A DNA stretch of 64,000 bases from Tyto alba (taxonomy: Eukaryota > Chordata > Aves > Strigiformes > Tytonidae). How positions within the stretch are numbered: position 1 is the stretch's first letter; the number at the start of each line of letters is the position of its first letter. The stretch lies in the NCBI RefSeq assembly GCF_018691265.1, contig NW_024881279.1, positions 3,191,243-3,255,242 on the forward strand. Reading direction: 5' to 3'. A program made the position numbers and the translations under genes. Shown piece by piece: positions 23,925-56,825 of this stretch. The notes beneath the pieces are model-generated. The model worked only from the letters and a program-made list of their open reading frames with translations, was not told the DNA's origin and searched no databases.

Positions 23925-24219
23925 ACAGCCACAGAACATCACAACTTTATTTTCACTTTTAAAGCATAAAATACATCTAAAAATTAACTGCGTTGTATTC
24001 AGTTAAATTCTTCCAAATCACGGTGATTCCTAAACCCAGGCACAGAAATATGTAGGAAGATAATAAATGTAAAAGTCTAATGGCTTCAGAATCTAGCTAA
24101 AATTGTTACAAATCTTCAGTAGTACAGGATATGAAGGAACTGTATTTTCAGATGCCTTCATTTGAGCTCTATCAAGTTAGGCAGCTAAGCCAGTCTATAA
24201 TACGTAATTACTTGAAATT
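23925..24219 (-). other. RAD50: RAD50 3' UTR and poly(A) signal
   Basis: AATAAA on the minus strand at 23951-23946 gives a 3' UTR of about 290 bp. A second TTTATT (minus-strand AATAAA) near 23505-23510 could extend it. The exact 3' end is inferred. Confidence 0.6.
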
Positions 24220-45380
<21,161 letters not shown>

Positions 45381-46049
45381 TCAGAAGCATAAACGTTATA
45401 AATCCTCTAAAATAAAGCTTCGTGAAAAATCTAGAAGGCAAAAATCACAGTGTATCACAGAAAGCTGACAACTCATCTCTACAAACACCAAATACTAGAA
45501 ATATCTTTAAAAGCACAGCTAAGGCTTTTCAGTTATGGCTCAAGGTCCAGAACATATGAAGGTGAAACTTTAGTTTTAAAGTTTAGCAAAATTAGTTTTA
45601 AGGTTAGCAAAAATTAGTTTTAAACTGACAAGCTAATCAACTCCAAGTTAAGAGAAGTGCCATATTATTTATCATTAAATCAATAACAATAGTCAAAAAT
45701 TCCCCTTTATTCCACGTCACAAAACCCATGCACAAGCTTTCCAAATTCCCCAAACACAGCAGAGGCCCCAATATTTTTTTTTTTCCCCCTGTTAAAAACG
45801 CGCTGTCGTACTCCAACACCCAACACTGCCTGAGCTTCACTACCACCTCCCTTTCTCCCAGGGCTGTGTTTGAATTCGCATGGAACACCCGGCGTTGTCC
45901 TGATATGAGGGGGAAGGAAAAAAAAGCAGGAGACTTTGCTGCCCACAGCTGCAGGGGCAGGCAGGGCCCCGGGGTGGGGTGACAGATGGGGGCAACCCCT
46001 ACCCTCAAATATTAACTTATGGTAGACACCTGTATTTCAAGGTGTGTTT

Positions 46050-46620
46050 AACAGGGCTGAAGGAGCGTTGCTCGGGGCTCTCCCCGGGGCAGGGCCGAGC
46101 GCAGCCGCCACAGAGCAGGCCCCAGCGGGGCTCGGCGCTGCCAGGCCACCGCTGCGGTTGGAGCTAAGCGTTGGGGGGGAGGCGGGAAAGGGCATTTCCT
46201 GGAGAAACCCCGCTGCGGGGGCAGAGGTGGGCAGAGGGAGTTTCCCGCCCCGGAGCCCCGCGCTGCAGCGGAGGCGGACATTTTCCAGGGAGAGGCGCTG
46301 GCTCCTCCGCCGCCGCCACAGCAGCAGCAGCAGCAGCGGAGGCGGCCCGGCCCTTCCTTCCCCCCTGCCCCTACCCGCCGCCGCCATCCCGCTCCCCCAG
46401 CCCGGTCACCTCCGCTCACCGCCGCTGGCCCGCGCGCCCCGGCAGCCCCCGCGCCCGCCCCGCCCCGGCAATGGCGGGCTCGCCCCGCCCCAGGATGGCG
46501 GCCGCACCCTCACCCCACCCCGCCGCCGGGGAAAGCGGCGTTTTCTCGGGTTCCGCGGCCGATCTTCTTCGCTTCTCCGTTTCTACTGCAGGCCGTGTGA
46601 GGAAAGGGAACAATGATGAG
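46050..46620 (-). promoter_or_regulatory. RAD50: RAD50 CpG-island promoter
   Basis: Very GC- and CpG-rich, with GC boxes (ccccgccccgccccgg near 46453-46468), a (CAG/CTG)-type run at about 46320-46335, and an ATGGCGGC YY1-like motif at 46493-46500. It lies about 0.7 kb upstream of the RAD50 ATG, and the intervening 45.4-46.0 kb is AT-rich. Transcription therefore probably starts here and a 5' UTR intron is spliced out. A good minus-strand donor (GCGGCG/GTGAGC, cut after 46420) and an acceptor (tttttgccttctag, cut before 45430) are available. The promoter is strongly supported by composition; the UTR exon is inference. Overlapping open frames (up to 286 codons) are not genes. Confidence 0.75.
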
Positions 46621-46630
46621 GAAACCCCGC

Positions 46631-46985
46631 TCCGGCACCTCCCCATGGCTCCTGTTTTCATCCCCCAGTCCCCCTTCTCACCCCCAGCCCCTCTCCTCAT
46701 CCCCATGGCCCCTCTCCTCATGCCCCAGTCCCTCTCCTCATCCCCATTGCCTTTCTCTTCACCCCCTCTGGCCCCTTTCCTCTTCCCCATGGTCCCTCTC
46801 CTCATCTTCAGCACTTCTCCTCTTCCCCATGGTCCCTCTCCCCATCCCCCCGACCCTCTCCTCATCCCCAGGTCCCTGTCCTTATCCCCATGGCTACTTT
46901 TCTCATTTCCCAGTTCCTCTCCTCATCCCCATGGCCCCTCTCCCCAACCTCTCTGGCTTGCCCTGTCCTGGGGACCCCCCCCAGC
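46631..46985. repeat. Degenerate tandem repeat / polypyrimidine tract next to the CpG island
   Basis: Imperfect copies of cctctcctcatccccatggc with unit lengths around 15-30 bp. The plus strand is almost pure C/T with periodic ATG/ATGG interruptions. It reads through in all plus frames, giving spurious Pro/Ser/Leu-rich open frames. Confidence 0.85.
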
Positions 46986-49900
46986 ACCCAGCGATTTTTG
47001 CCTCCCGCTGAGGAGCCGTTGGCACTTTTAATAAAAAACACAAACCAACTGTAAAATAATAATTTCAGAGGGTTTAAAAACAATGTTTCCAGCCTGCTGT
47101 CATGGCTCCCTGCTCCCACAGTGCTGGTACGGCAACTATGGCAGTGGAAAACTCCAGCTCTCCTGGAGCAGACAGGTCACTGTTGGAAGACAAATCTTCC
47201 AACCCGTCATCAAACGGAGCCGAGTGTCAGTGGATCACCCCACTGACAAACCTTTTTCTGACAGTCTGATTAAGTGATGAACAGACCCGGGGATAACTGA
47301 GTTGTGGAGAACATGAGGCTGCACCACTGAGCCTTGATTTTAAGGGAAATCTGCAGATTCCCGCAGCAATCCAGCTCAGTGCTTCTGTCTCAGAAACCAC
47401 ATTTCCAACGCTGGTTTTGGTGTCCGCTCATTCTGTCCGTTCTGAGCTGTTGAATCAGAGCCAGCATGGGATCAATGACTGGCATGCAAAAAGGTGGCAG
47501 AGCATCATCGGAGCTGCCATAGCTACCTAGCTGGCTGCAGCAATGCCCGTGCTGTTAGTAACTGTGCCCTCGAGTATTTCCAGCAATAGCATGAGTCCTT
47601 GGGGCTGTGGTGAGCGGCGGTTCACCGTGACGCTGTCGGTAGTGTAAGTGTGATGCATCCCTCTCTCACAGCGACAGATGAGAGTCAGGAAATGGTTTAC
47701 AAGTCTGAGGTGGTGTATGATCTGGTAATTCACCTTCCTTAGTAGAAAATCTACAATACGAACTGCAGAAATTCCACATCAATCTCTTTGTGCTCAGTGC
47801 AAGAAGAGGATAAAGGGTAGTCAAATATCTGATTGTAGGATTGCTCCATTAAGTTTAATTTGAGGAGAACCCACCTTCAAATCCATATGAAAAATAGGGG
47901 AAAAACTAAGTGGTATAAGATATTCTTGAAGTTAATATCAGGACTCAAAAAAAGCGTTGGGCATACAGAGAAGTGCTGTTAGAGTAAATGAAATATTTGA
48001 AGACACCCCGCCATGTCCTGCCAAGAACAGCTTCTCTTGCACAGGGTAGCTGTTGCAAGGCACTAACCCTCGTACTTCAGCTTCCTATTTTAGAAATTTC
48101 ATACAGGTCATTGTGATCATTCAAATACCGTTCCGATGCATGGAGTGTGAAACCCAGACAGATGGTCTCTCATTAAGTAGAAATGTTTTACTTAACAGCA
48201 TATAGTATTCTTTTCCACATTTTACACCTGCCTATAAAAATTGTTGGAAATATAAATATAAGTTGTTTGTAAAGAAACAATATTATCTTAATTACCAAAC
48301 CTAATTTTTACTTGCTCATAATTTTCTGAAAATCTGTCTTGTGGACTGACAGTTGTCATGCACAAAGGTGAATTTTGTTGGACTTACCAAAATGCGAAAA
48401 TAAACTGCAGCAGCTTTTCACATTATATGCAAATAGCTTCCATTGCTCCACGGGCAGCTCAACAGCAGCTGACCAAAGCAACTTGATGCTACTACATGAG
48501 TGACTCCAGCAATATCTATAATTTGGAAAGAAACCCAAAGAAAAACTCAGTTTCCTAGTTAAATTAGAACAAAATTAGAAAGTATTCAGAAATGCCTCCT
48601 ATATGTATCTGAAGGGAGATTGCTAAATAATGTAGTTGAAATTCCATGCAGTTTTTTGCCACTAACTCCACCTTTTTTATATACTATTTTAGTCACAGTG
48701 CTAAGTCTGATTTTTTATTTTATTATTTTTTTTTTTTACATAAGAGGAAACGAGCAAAAATGAAAACAGACATAATACCTTTAGGAAGGGTGCATGTGCT
48801 ATATCACTTGATAGGTAGTATAATGCAGTTCCTGCTCTCAACAGCAAAGCCCGTGGTTACAAAATGCATGAAATACAACTGAAACAGGTATACAGGAAAT
48901 TAATGGATAATAAGCATGTCCATTATTGGATTTAATGACAGAAACTGCTGCAAGAGCTGTTGTTCCTATCAGTGTTCACTAGGATGAGGAAGTAGAAGTT
49001 CAAATCACTTTCAAATGTGTAAATTATTAAATAATCACTTTCCCTGCAATATAAAAAACTTCAGCAGCTTCTGACTAGTCCTCAACCATTATCTATTCTT
49101 TTCTGTGTACCCATGAAAACATAAAATTCTTAACATTGCTAATTTTCTGACTTAGCTGACTATGCTGATTTATGGTCTTAGCATAGTTTGTTAAATACTT
49201 TCCAGTCTGTCCTGGAAAAGAATCAGAGGAAAAATCCTGGACATTAGGAAAGTCCAAAATTCTAAGCCAAATTTGGAGGTTTGCAACTGAACTTTATTTC
49301 CCTAGGAAGAAAGTCACTCTCTCATAATTTTAGATCACCAAATGGCATTGTTAATAATGATTGCATGCACAAAGCACATTAAGAATTCACCTAATAGAGC
49401 TTTATAAGGATAATACAGTGTGCCAAGAGCTGCATATCATCAGGTCTAGAAGGTGTGATCTGTGGACTCCAGCTGTTGCACAGTTAGTGCCATTGGGCAC
49501 TGTTTAATCAGAGGTCACTCAACACGTCGTAGATGCTTTGGAGTATACAAGGGGTTGGAAAGGAGTGCTGGAGTTTTGAGGCCGTTTTGGGGTCTGCAGG
49601 AAGGTTCCAGGTGATTTGGGATATGAGAAAGGATCTCTCCCTTTGGCTGCTCAAGTTCATTTCTTCCTAGGGCCCACAGACTTTGTTGCCCCCTTGTACC
49701 AGTCTTCTCTCACATCCATTGCAAGAAGCGACTCTTCTTCTTTGCTCTATAGCCCCTATTCATCTTCCAGTCAGAAAAAAGTCCAACCAGAACAAAAAAC
49801 ACTGACGGGCTGCCCCATCCTCCCCTCTCTGGGGCTTTCTTATCCTACTCCTGGGGAGCAGGAGTCCCTCCAGGACTAACTGCAGGGACAGTCTGCTGGC

Positions 49901-50447
49901 TGCAGATGCCGTGAACACCCTGACCTCTTCCCGGCAGCCCTGGCCAGGCAGGAGCCATCTCAGGTTCACCTATAGGTAAATTGGGCAAGCTGCCAGTCTT
50001 GGGAATCTAATTTGCCTATGCTTTCAGCCAACTCCAAAACTTATTAATAACTTTATCAGCATATTTTAGTGCTTACTGTGATTCCTCTATGAAGAGAAAC
50101 AAAGCAGCCAATCTTGTATCAGGTCAGGTTCATGCTTAGGTAACAGAGCCAAACTTTGGAAAATGGCCCTTTGTACTCAACCTCGGCATCACCTGTAATT
50201 AAAATGAAAAACATATAAATGATAGGTGAAGTAAGCCTGGACCTTATCATAACCTGGCAGCCAGGGGGTGGTGTTGTGGCTAGCAGTTCAGGCTTTTCCC
50301 ATGGTCGTAGTCTGGTGATTATCCTACTTTTTATGACTGCAAAAGGTTCACAAAAGGTGAGCTATGGCCACTACAGGTCTTGAGACAAGAGGTTAGTGTT
50401 CACTGAAACATTATTGGCACATCAGGCTGTAAGAATATTGCCACAGT
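46986..50447. other. RAD50-IL5 intergenic DNA, proximal part
   Basis: No gene recognised. AT-rich with a short T-run (around 48727-48738). Open frames are under 100 codons without domains or splice context. Nothing else to report. Confidence 0.5.
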
Positions 50448-50702
50448 CACAGAATCGCAGAACGATTTGGGTTGGAAGGGTCCTCAAAGCCCATCCAGTC
50501 CCACCCCCCCTGCCCCGGGCAGTGCCCCCTTCCCCCAGCCCAGGGTGCTCCCAGCCCCATCCAACCTGGCCTTGAAACCCTTCCAGGGAGGGGGCAGCCA
50601 CAGCTGCTCTGGGCACCCTGGGCCAGCACCTCATCCGCCACACAGGGAAGAATTTCTTCCTTAGATCTAGTACAAATCTACCCTCTTCCAGCTTAAAACC
50701 AT
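50448..50702 (-). mobile_element. CR1 LINE fragment, about 255 bp, minus orientation
   Basis: Begins cacagaatcgcagaacgatt then tgggttggaagggtcct, the reverse complement of the CR1 3' terminus. It ends abruptly near cttaaaaccattactcatct. Heavily 5'-truncated, and embedded in AT-rich intergenic DNA. Confidence 0.92.
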
Positions 50703-51129
50703 TACTCATCTTGAAAAAGCAAATACAACTCCTCTAGATAGAGGATACTAGATTAGACTCCATTTGGGTGTTGTCTCCTGCCCTGTAGCTGCCTCATTAT
50801 GACTCAGTTGTTCAGGAGCACAATGCCATCAGTCTCTGTTGTTGCTGCTTTCTCAATGGCAACACTTTTCCACATTGCCATTGGATAATCCACAGACCAT
50901 GTCCCGAGTCTGCAACCAGTCTGACCTCTGGAATATTCTCCAAAAGTTGTTAATTAGGAGACTTTGTTATTGGCGTTGTTTCTGATAAGAGTTTTCTGTT
51001 TTGCACACACTATTTTCCCACCAACATGAAACCTATTCTCTAAATCAGTGTTTGTGCTACTGTGGAATGGTTTAGTGGGAATGATTTTTTCACTTGTGAT
51101 CTATCTCCTTTGACTGACACTCAGCACAG

Positions 51130-51900
51130 TTATCAGCCCTTCAGATAATACAAATCTGTGAAAGTATGAACGTGAAAGGCTGAGGAGCAGAAGGGGCTAC
51201 TCGAGTCACTATTTCCAGACTCCTGCCACACGTATTATCATGTCATCCCTTCTAGAAATCTGTCAAAGTTCCTTTATAAAACCAGTTGGAACATTAGGTA
51301 GAAGAACAACCAGCAGTTACAGACTTTTATATTTCCAGCCTAATGTCTGGTGGCTGGAGTGTTCACTGTCTGAATTTGTCTGAACACTGTCTTGTATTTG
51401 TGATATTGTCCTCCTGCTGTTATCTCCCAGTCTGTTTATAGATTGAATAGATTCTCAGCCTTCATTTTCCTAGATAATCAAGCCAAGGTCTTCCACTGTA
51501 CGAGTTCTTTGTTCAGCTGGTCAATGACATTGTTAATGACAGTAGGACAGAGACTACATCTTGAGGCCACTCATTAGGTACCTACTGCAGCCTAAAAACT
51601 TTTCAACATGACTCCTAACACAGCTCAGTATACTATTCATCTGCCCTAATACTTTCACATTTTCTCCAGATTAATCAATATGTTATCATTCAATACAGTG
51701 CTTTACTAAACCCCAGATACCTAGCATCGTTGTCCACTTATAGGATGAACTCTCTTCTCAAACAAGGATATTTGGTCACTCTGACATGATCCATCTTCAG
51801 TAATTAATATTATATTTTGTCTTATTCTACCATTTACTTCTATGACTTTAACATATGTTTCTTTCCAGACTTGGTCTAAAGGCCAACACATCAGAAGAGC
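51130..51900 (-). mobile_element. Probable ancient CR1 relic
   Basis: On the plus strand, degenerate segments appear in the order expected of a reverse-complemented CR1. They are ctggtcaatgacattgttaa (51518 on; compare the CR1 aggtcattgataaagatgtt), caatacagtgctttactaaa (51692 on; compare gtgtcaaaggctttactaaa), then ccagatacctagcat and gttgtccacttatagg (compare the CR1 ccaggtagacaacatccaca and its following segment). By-eye match only, strongly diverged. Confidence 0.5.
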
Positions 51901-54280
51901 CAGCCTTCACCGGTCCAAGTTGTGTTTTATGTGTAACAAAGCACCACTTTATGGAGAACTGGGGGAATGTAGATTTTATCATGCCCTGATTTGAAAACTT
52001 GGTTCAGCTCCAGGTCAGGCCTGGAGGAATGCCACAGACACCTGACTGTGTCCCCAAGAGCTGCTGACCCAGCCAAATCACTTTGCTTTCCTTCTCATTT
52101 TTTTGCAGTCTACCCTGTCATTTCAGATGCTGGTCTTCACTCACTGCACCATCTATCTCGCACTACCTTATATCAGTGTTTTTCCTTCAACTGCCCATCC
52201 TTCCCTGACACTTTTTTTAACCACTGTGATATCTTCATTTACCTGATTTATTTTTTAACTCCTATGTACTGTCAGTTCTGATTTCACTCTACCCTATAGG
52301 ATAAGTACAGATGCAAAGTCTGACAGACAAGATGTTTGCACTCAGCTGGGAAAAGGAACCTTACATATTGATCTCATTTGTTTCTGGTGCCATTGCGTGC
52401 ATGGCATTTTACTGGGAGACACTTATCCTATGGTGCCTTCATACATTTTTTCCATTCTACTCCCACGTACCTCCCATAATGTCACAACTCTTTCTTTATT
52501 CAAATTCTGCAAGACTCATTGATGCTGTGACACAAAGAACTGCCATGCTTCTATCCATGGATGATGGACAGAAGTCTTTTGTAATTAAAAGTAATGTGCA
52601 TTTTGTTCCTCTCCCAGATCATACCTGGGTGTTACGTCACTATGCGTCTGATCAGTTTGGGGAAAGATTTTTCATTATTTCAAAGCTAAGACATTGTTGG
52701 TGATTCAGATGCTGGTGACAGCACAAAAAATTAGATTATTGACCAATATAGCAAGAAACATTCTTGTTATTTCTTGTTAATTATATCATCATATATTATA
52801 TCTTGTAATTTAATTCTTGTTAAATATAACAAAATACACACTCTATTAGCGTATCATATGATGGACATGCTAATGTCTATACTAATAATTTTTCATAAAA
52901 CTACCACTATTTGTGAAATTTAACAAAATGTTTGCTTTATATCCATGCTGTGGGAAATGGAAACCTTTCAGAAGATCTTCTTTTCTTCTGCCTAGTTTAT
53001 CATAGACTGTTTTTATCCCTCTCTCTAGGAAAGAGTGGCCATATCAGGTCTGGCAAAAGTCCATCTTACTCAGCGCCCTGTCTCTAAGAGTAGTCAAATG
53101 CTGATTTCTATAGAGGAATGTGAGTATATGTTGTGTTATTTCCCACGTGCTCTTAAACGATCCAGACATTTTCAGCTGGGGGCCTCTTGTGTTTCTTTGG
53201 ATATGCTCTGACAATAGCATGCACTATGAGCCTAGTGTTAAAACCTTTTTCAGGAGCTTTTTCACTTAGGATCAAAAGATTCTTTCAAGAGGGTTTCTTT
53301 AACCTCTAGTTATACTTCTCTTGCTGAATTTTAGGACAAGAATAGGTATTTTAACATTTTAAAAGTATTTCAAAGTTTAGTTCAGCGATGTTTTCAACAA
53401 GAGTTAAACAGATCTGTTCATAAATTTATGTATTGAGAAATTAATTATTTGATGTGCACAAAGTGTCCTTTATTTCTGTGACTCTCAAGCAGATAGCTAT
53501 GGAAAACTAGATGACTCTTCTCACACTGTTGAGTGATTTGTCTGATTTTGTTGGAAAATTGTAACCTTTTAATGAGTGACTGTTACCCTCTCACAAGCCC
53601 TTGCCAGCTATCTGAAACTAGTTTATAGCCATTTATAAGCACTTCAGTATTTTTCAGTACATAGAGTTTTTCCACTAACGTTGAAGGACAAGGTTTTTAC
53701 TTGATGCCAGGACTGCTAATTTCTGCCATTAATGCCTAACATGCTTTTACTGTTTGACTGTTGCTAATTAAACCTGTGCTTTTCCCAGCTATGTATTACG
53801 TGCTGAATTTCACAGGACAGCAAGGGTGAACGAGGAAGGCTACAGAAGTCAAATTGGTTAAGCAGTGTTGGGGTCTGTGCATGTCTAAGAATTTGCTATT
53901 ATTTTTCCCTAACTTCAGTTTAGGTTAGAAAATCCTATTGAACAAAGGATGTCATATTAATGAGTGGAATGTAAGAACTACTTAGGTTTCCAGATCTCCA
54001 TCTATCTGATTACGTGATGCAAATGCAAGAATAGAACCACATAAAGATGTGTGTTATACAAGGAATACTCCTATTTCCTGTGATGAGTTTTTGATATCGT
54101 GTAAGAAAATGACATCTTTTATCTACAAAGGTATTTTCCCCTTATTTGATGTCAGAGGGAAGGAAACCCCCAACCTGTCCCCACTGAGGCATCCCACAGT
54201 GCCTATAATAATTCACACTATGTTCCTGTGCCTTTTCCTATATGAGAAAACTTTCCCTTCGATTTAATATTCAAGGTGTA
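51901..54280. other. RAD50-IL5 intergenic DNA, distal part, including the IL5 upstream region
   Basis: AT-rich, no gene recognised. It contains a 130-codon plus-strand open frame (52311-52703) with no domain I recognise and no splice support. It may carry IL5 enhancers, but I see no decisive motif. Confidence 0.45.
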
Positions 54281-54349
54281 CATGAGTATATATAGGCAGC
54301 TTGTGGTGTTAAAAAGGCATAATCAAACATAGCTTTCCTGGAAGCAAAA
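54281..54349 (+). promoter_or_regulatory. IL5: IL5 core promoter and 5' UTR
   Basis: TATATATA at 54287-54294 lies 56-63 bp before the IL5 ATG, predicting a start site near 54320. Just upstream, ttttcc (54233-54238) and gaaaactttccc (54245-54256) are NFAT-like cores. I could not recognise the mammalian CLE0 element. Confidence 0.65.
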
Positions 54350-56569
54350 ATGCTGTTGCTCTATATCTTTTTATTGAGTAGCTGCTTATCTGGCTCAATG
54401 AGCAGTGCAATAGAAGAGTTTCAAGTAAACTTCAAGGCTCTAATGGATGTAGCAGGCAAGGAGGTGGGTCATTTTCTTCTTCATTTTCTACAGTTCTTTT
54501 GATGGAAGTATAAGATCGAGTCTGGGCTAGTTTCAGCTCTAGTTTGCATGTCCTGTGTTTTGTTTGTTAAACCTGAGATGCTGAAGGCACTGCATGTCAA
54601 CCTCTCCTCAGAAGCTGGTGCTGCAATTGTTTCCCCAAAGGAAGTTCAGAAATAGAAAACCTGATGAAGATGATACGTAGTTAGAGATGCTTAACGATGT
54701 GGCAGTCACTTAGAAGAGAAATACCTTCTAACTCTATTTTCTTTTTTAAATTTTAGACCTTTCCTCTGGTGCCTGATGGGAAATTTCAGGTAAGACTTTT
54801 AAATCTTCTGTATTACTGCTGTTGATAATCATTTGGTAGATAATGATGCTCTGTAGCAGATCTTGAGAGAAAGATAGAGTTAGACTACTAAAAAGGACTG
54901 AATCTCACAAAAAGGGCATACATGTGCTAATGATATGTTCACGAGCAGTTCTACCAAATTCAGATAAGTACCTTGTATGCAAAAAGTTATGGAAATAAAT
55001 AACCAATTCTGAGACCATGTTCTCTGAGACTTGGTCATACTCCTGCTGAAGGCAGTCTCAGGAGCTCTCACAGAGCTCAATACTGAGGCTGTTCTCCACG
55101 TATGTATATGAGGTGCAGACCCTGAATATCACTTAGAGCAGGCAGCAGTGATTATGGTTAGTACGGGAAACACTAAAATGTTCTTACCTCTCGGCGAAGA
55201 GACGAGCATTATAAAGCATAATGGAGTTTGTCTCCGAAGGAAGCAATGTGCAGGCATGACAAGTTATCACACAGCCATGTTCAGCAGTGGTTTTCAGCCT
55301 GTGGTCTGCAGATTTCTTAGGCTCTGTGAGCTGAAAAAAGGTTCATGAAAAATAACTAAGAAGAGGCAGCCTCTTGTTGGGAGGCCGTATCTTTAGAGGA
55401 AAAAATGTCTAGATTTTGCAACTTTAAAGAAAGTGAAGAGCAGCACTTCATAGCCAGAAGAGTATGGTGCTTCTGTCCTTCCGCACGGAGATGGTGGCTG
55501 TGAAAGGCAATTAGCAGATCTCCTTGGGCTACTCAGCATGATTTTGATAAAGCTGCAACCCCAAGGGATTTTAATCCTCTTTTACAACTCTTTTCTCTGT
55601 TTTTCCTTTGTAATGATTTTTTTTTAATGTTAAATACTTTTTTTTTCTCTCCCGCTATAGATTTTTATCAAATCCCAGAAAATATAGGAAAATACCTCTT
55701 TCCCTAATTGTACAGTATTAGCGTAGACAGTAGGTAATTTCTATTTCTGCTGTGCATGAAGTTAGCTATTGAATTCAACAAAAGATAAAGTTTAACTCAT
55801 TTGACACGGTATAATTTTGCTGTTTGATATTTTTGTTTTGTAGTGCAACCATGTTCCCTGTCACCTTGAAAGAACAATACAATGGCTAAAAGTTTACTTT
55901 AGGAATGATCCAATGAGAACACACATTTCTCTGATGGAGAGAAACATGGACCGCATAATATCAACTTTAAAAAAAGCACATACAGTAAGTTTTTCATCAG
56001 TTATTTATAGTGATTAAACTGGTAAAAATATGAAACTACTGTGAATGGACTGCTCATTTGTTTTCAAAATATGAAATTAAGCAACTCATCTTGGTCAACT
56101 AAAGTCAATAACAAAATCTTGATCCCCTTCCATACACTCTTAATTTCTCACTGTTGAGCATTACGGCTGCTGCTCAGCAGTGGTTTTATAGAAGATAACA
56201 AAAATTCATAGAGTCTGGATGGAAATTATAGTTTTCTAAAAGATGCATCACCCTGGACTTGTCATTAGTCAGGAGATTAACAAGAAAAGCCACATTGAAG
56301 TAAGTAAAATCAGCCAGGAAGAAATATTCCTGATTCTCAAAAGTCTCTCTGTTCATTCATGACGATTTTACCTTTCCTTCTGATTAAATATGGCCTTGAA
56401 CAGCCTCCACCAACTCCGCAGCAATACGCTCTTTTCATTCTCTCTCTTCTTATCACTGTTATTCTAGAAACCCAGGAAAGACGGTCCCTGCCTGATGGCC
56501 GAGATGTCCCCACAGAACGCCCTGAAGCGCTACGAGAGGTTCTTTCAAAAGCTGCATGAGATGTGCTAG
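54350..56569 (+). CDS. IL5: Interleukin-5, complete, four coding exons
   Basis: Exons (plus): 54350-54463, 54757-54789, 55844-55984 and 56468-56569, lengths 114, 33, 141 and 102 bp including TAG, all phase 0, giving 129 aa. The 33-bp exon 2 (TFPLVPDGKFQ) equals the human IL5 exon 2 length. Seen: signal peptide MLLLYIFLLSSCLSGSMSS; helix A EEFQVNFKALMDVAG; exon 3 CNHVPCHLERTIQWLKVYF and onward; exon 4 KPRKDGPCLMAEMSPQNALK and onward, ending KLHEMC. C50 and C104 sit where mammalian IL-5 has its two inter-chain cysteines; C55 and the C-terminal C129 are extra. No N-glycosylation sequon. Known: IL-5 is a disulfide-linked homodimer that acts on IL-5R-alpha to drive eosinophil growth. Position next to RAD50, in divergent orientation, supports the call. 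Splice sites are sound. Confidence 0.93.
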
Positions 56570-56825
56570 GAACGCTGCTGGAGTGCTGGCAGCCCAGCCA
56601 GTCTGCGACGTCCTTCACCCAACACTAGAGCCAGTCCTGCTGCAGAGCATCACGGAGAGACAGCACAACATTAACCTGAATGTTTTACATGTGTCTGATC
56701 AGATATTTATGTCTTATTGCAGTTATTGACATATTTATTTAATTTATAGAGAGCTTTTATATTTGTACAGAGTCCTAATGTTCAAAGCAGTAATGAATAA
56801 AAGAACTTCAAATTATTAATTCTGT
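56570..56825 (+). other. IL5: IL5 3' UTR with ARE and poly(A) signal
   Basis: AU-rich cluster atatttatttaatttata at 56731-56748 and a further tatttat at 56704-56710, followed by AATAAA at 56796-56801. A short, unstable cytokine-type 3' UTR of about 250 bases. Confidence 0.78.

Noticed and set aside
46171..47031. 286-codon plus-strand open frame over the RAD50 CpG island
   Set aside because: Its second half is the CCTCATCCCCATGG-type tandem repeat and its first half is GC-rich promoter DNA. It has low-complexity Pro/Ser composition and no domain.
52311..52703. 130-codon plus-strand open frame between RAD50 and IL5
   Set aside because: No family recognised, no signal for splicing or promoter, and the frame is not unusual for a 7-kb intergenic interval.
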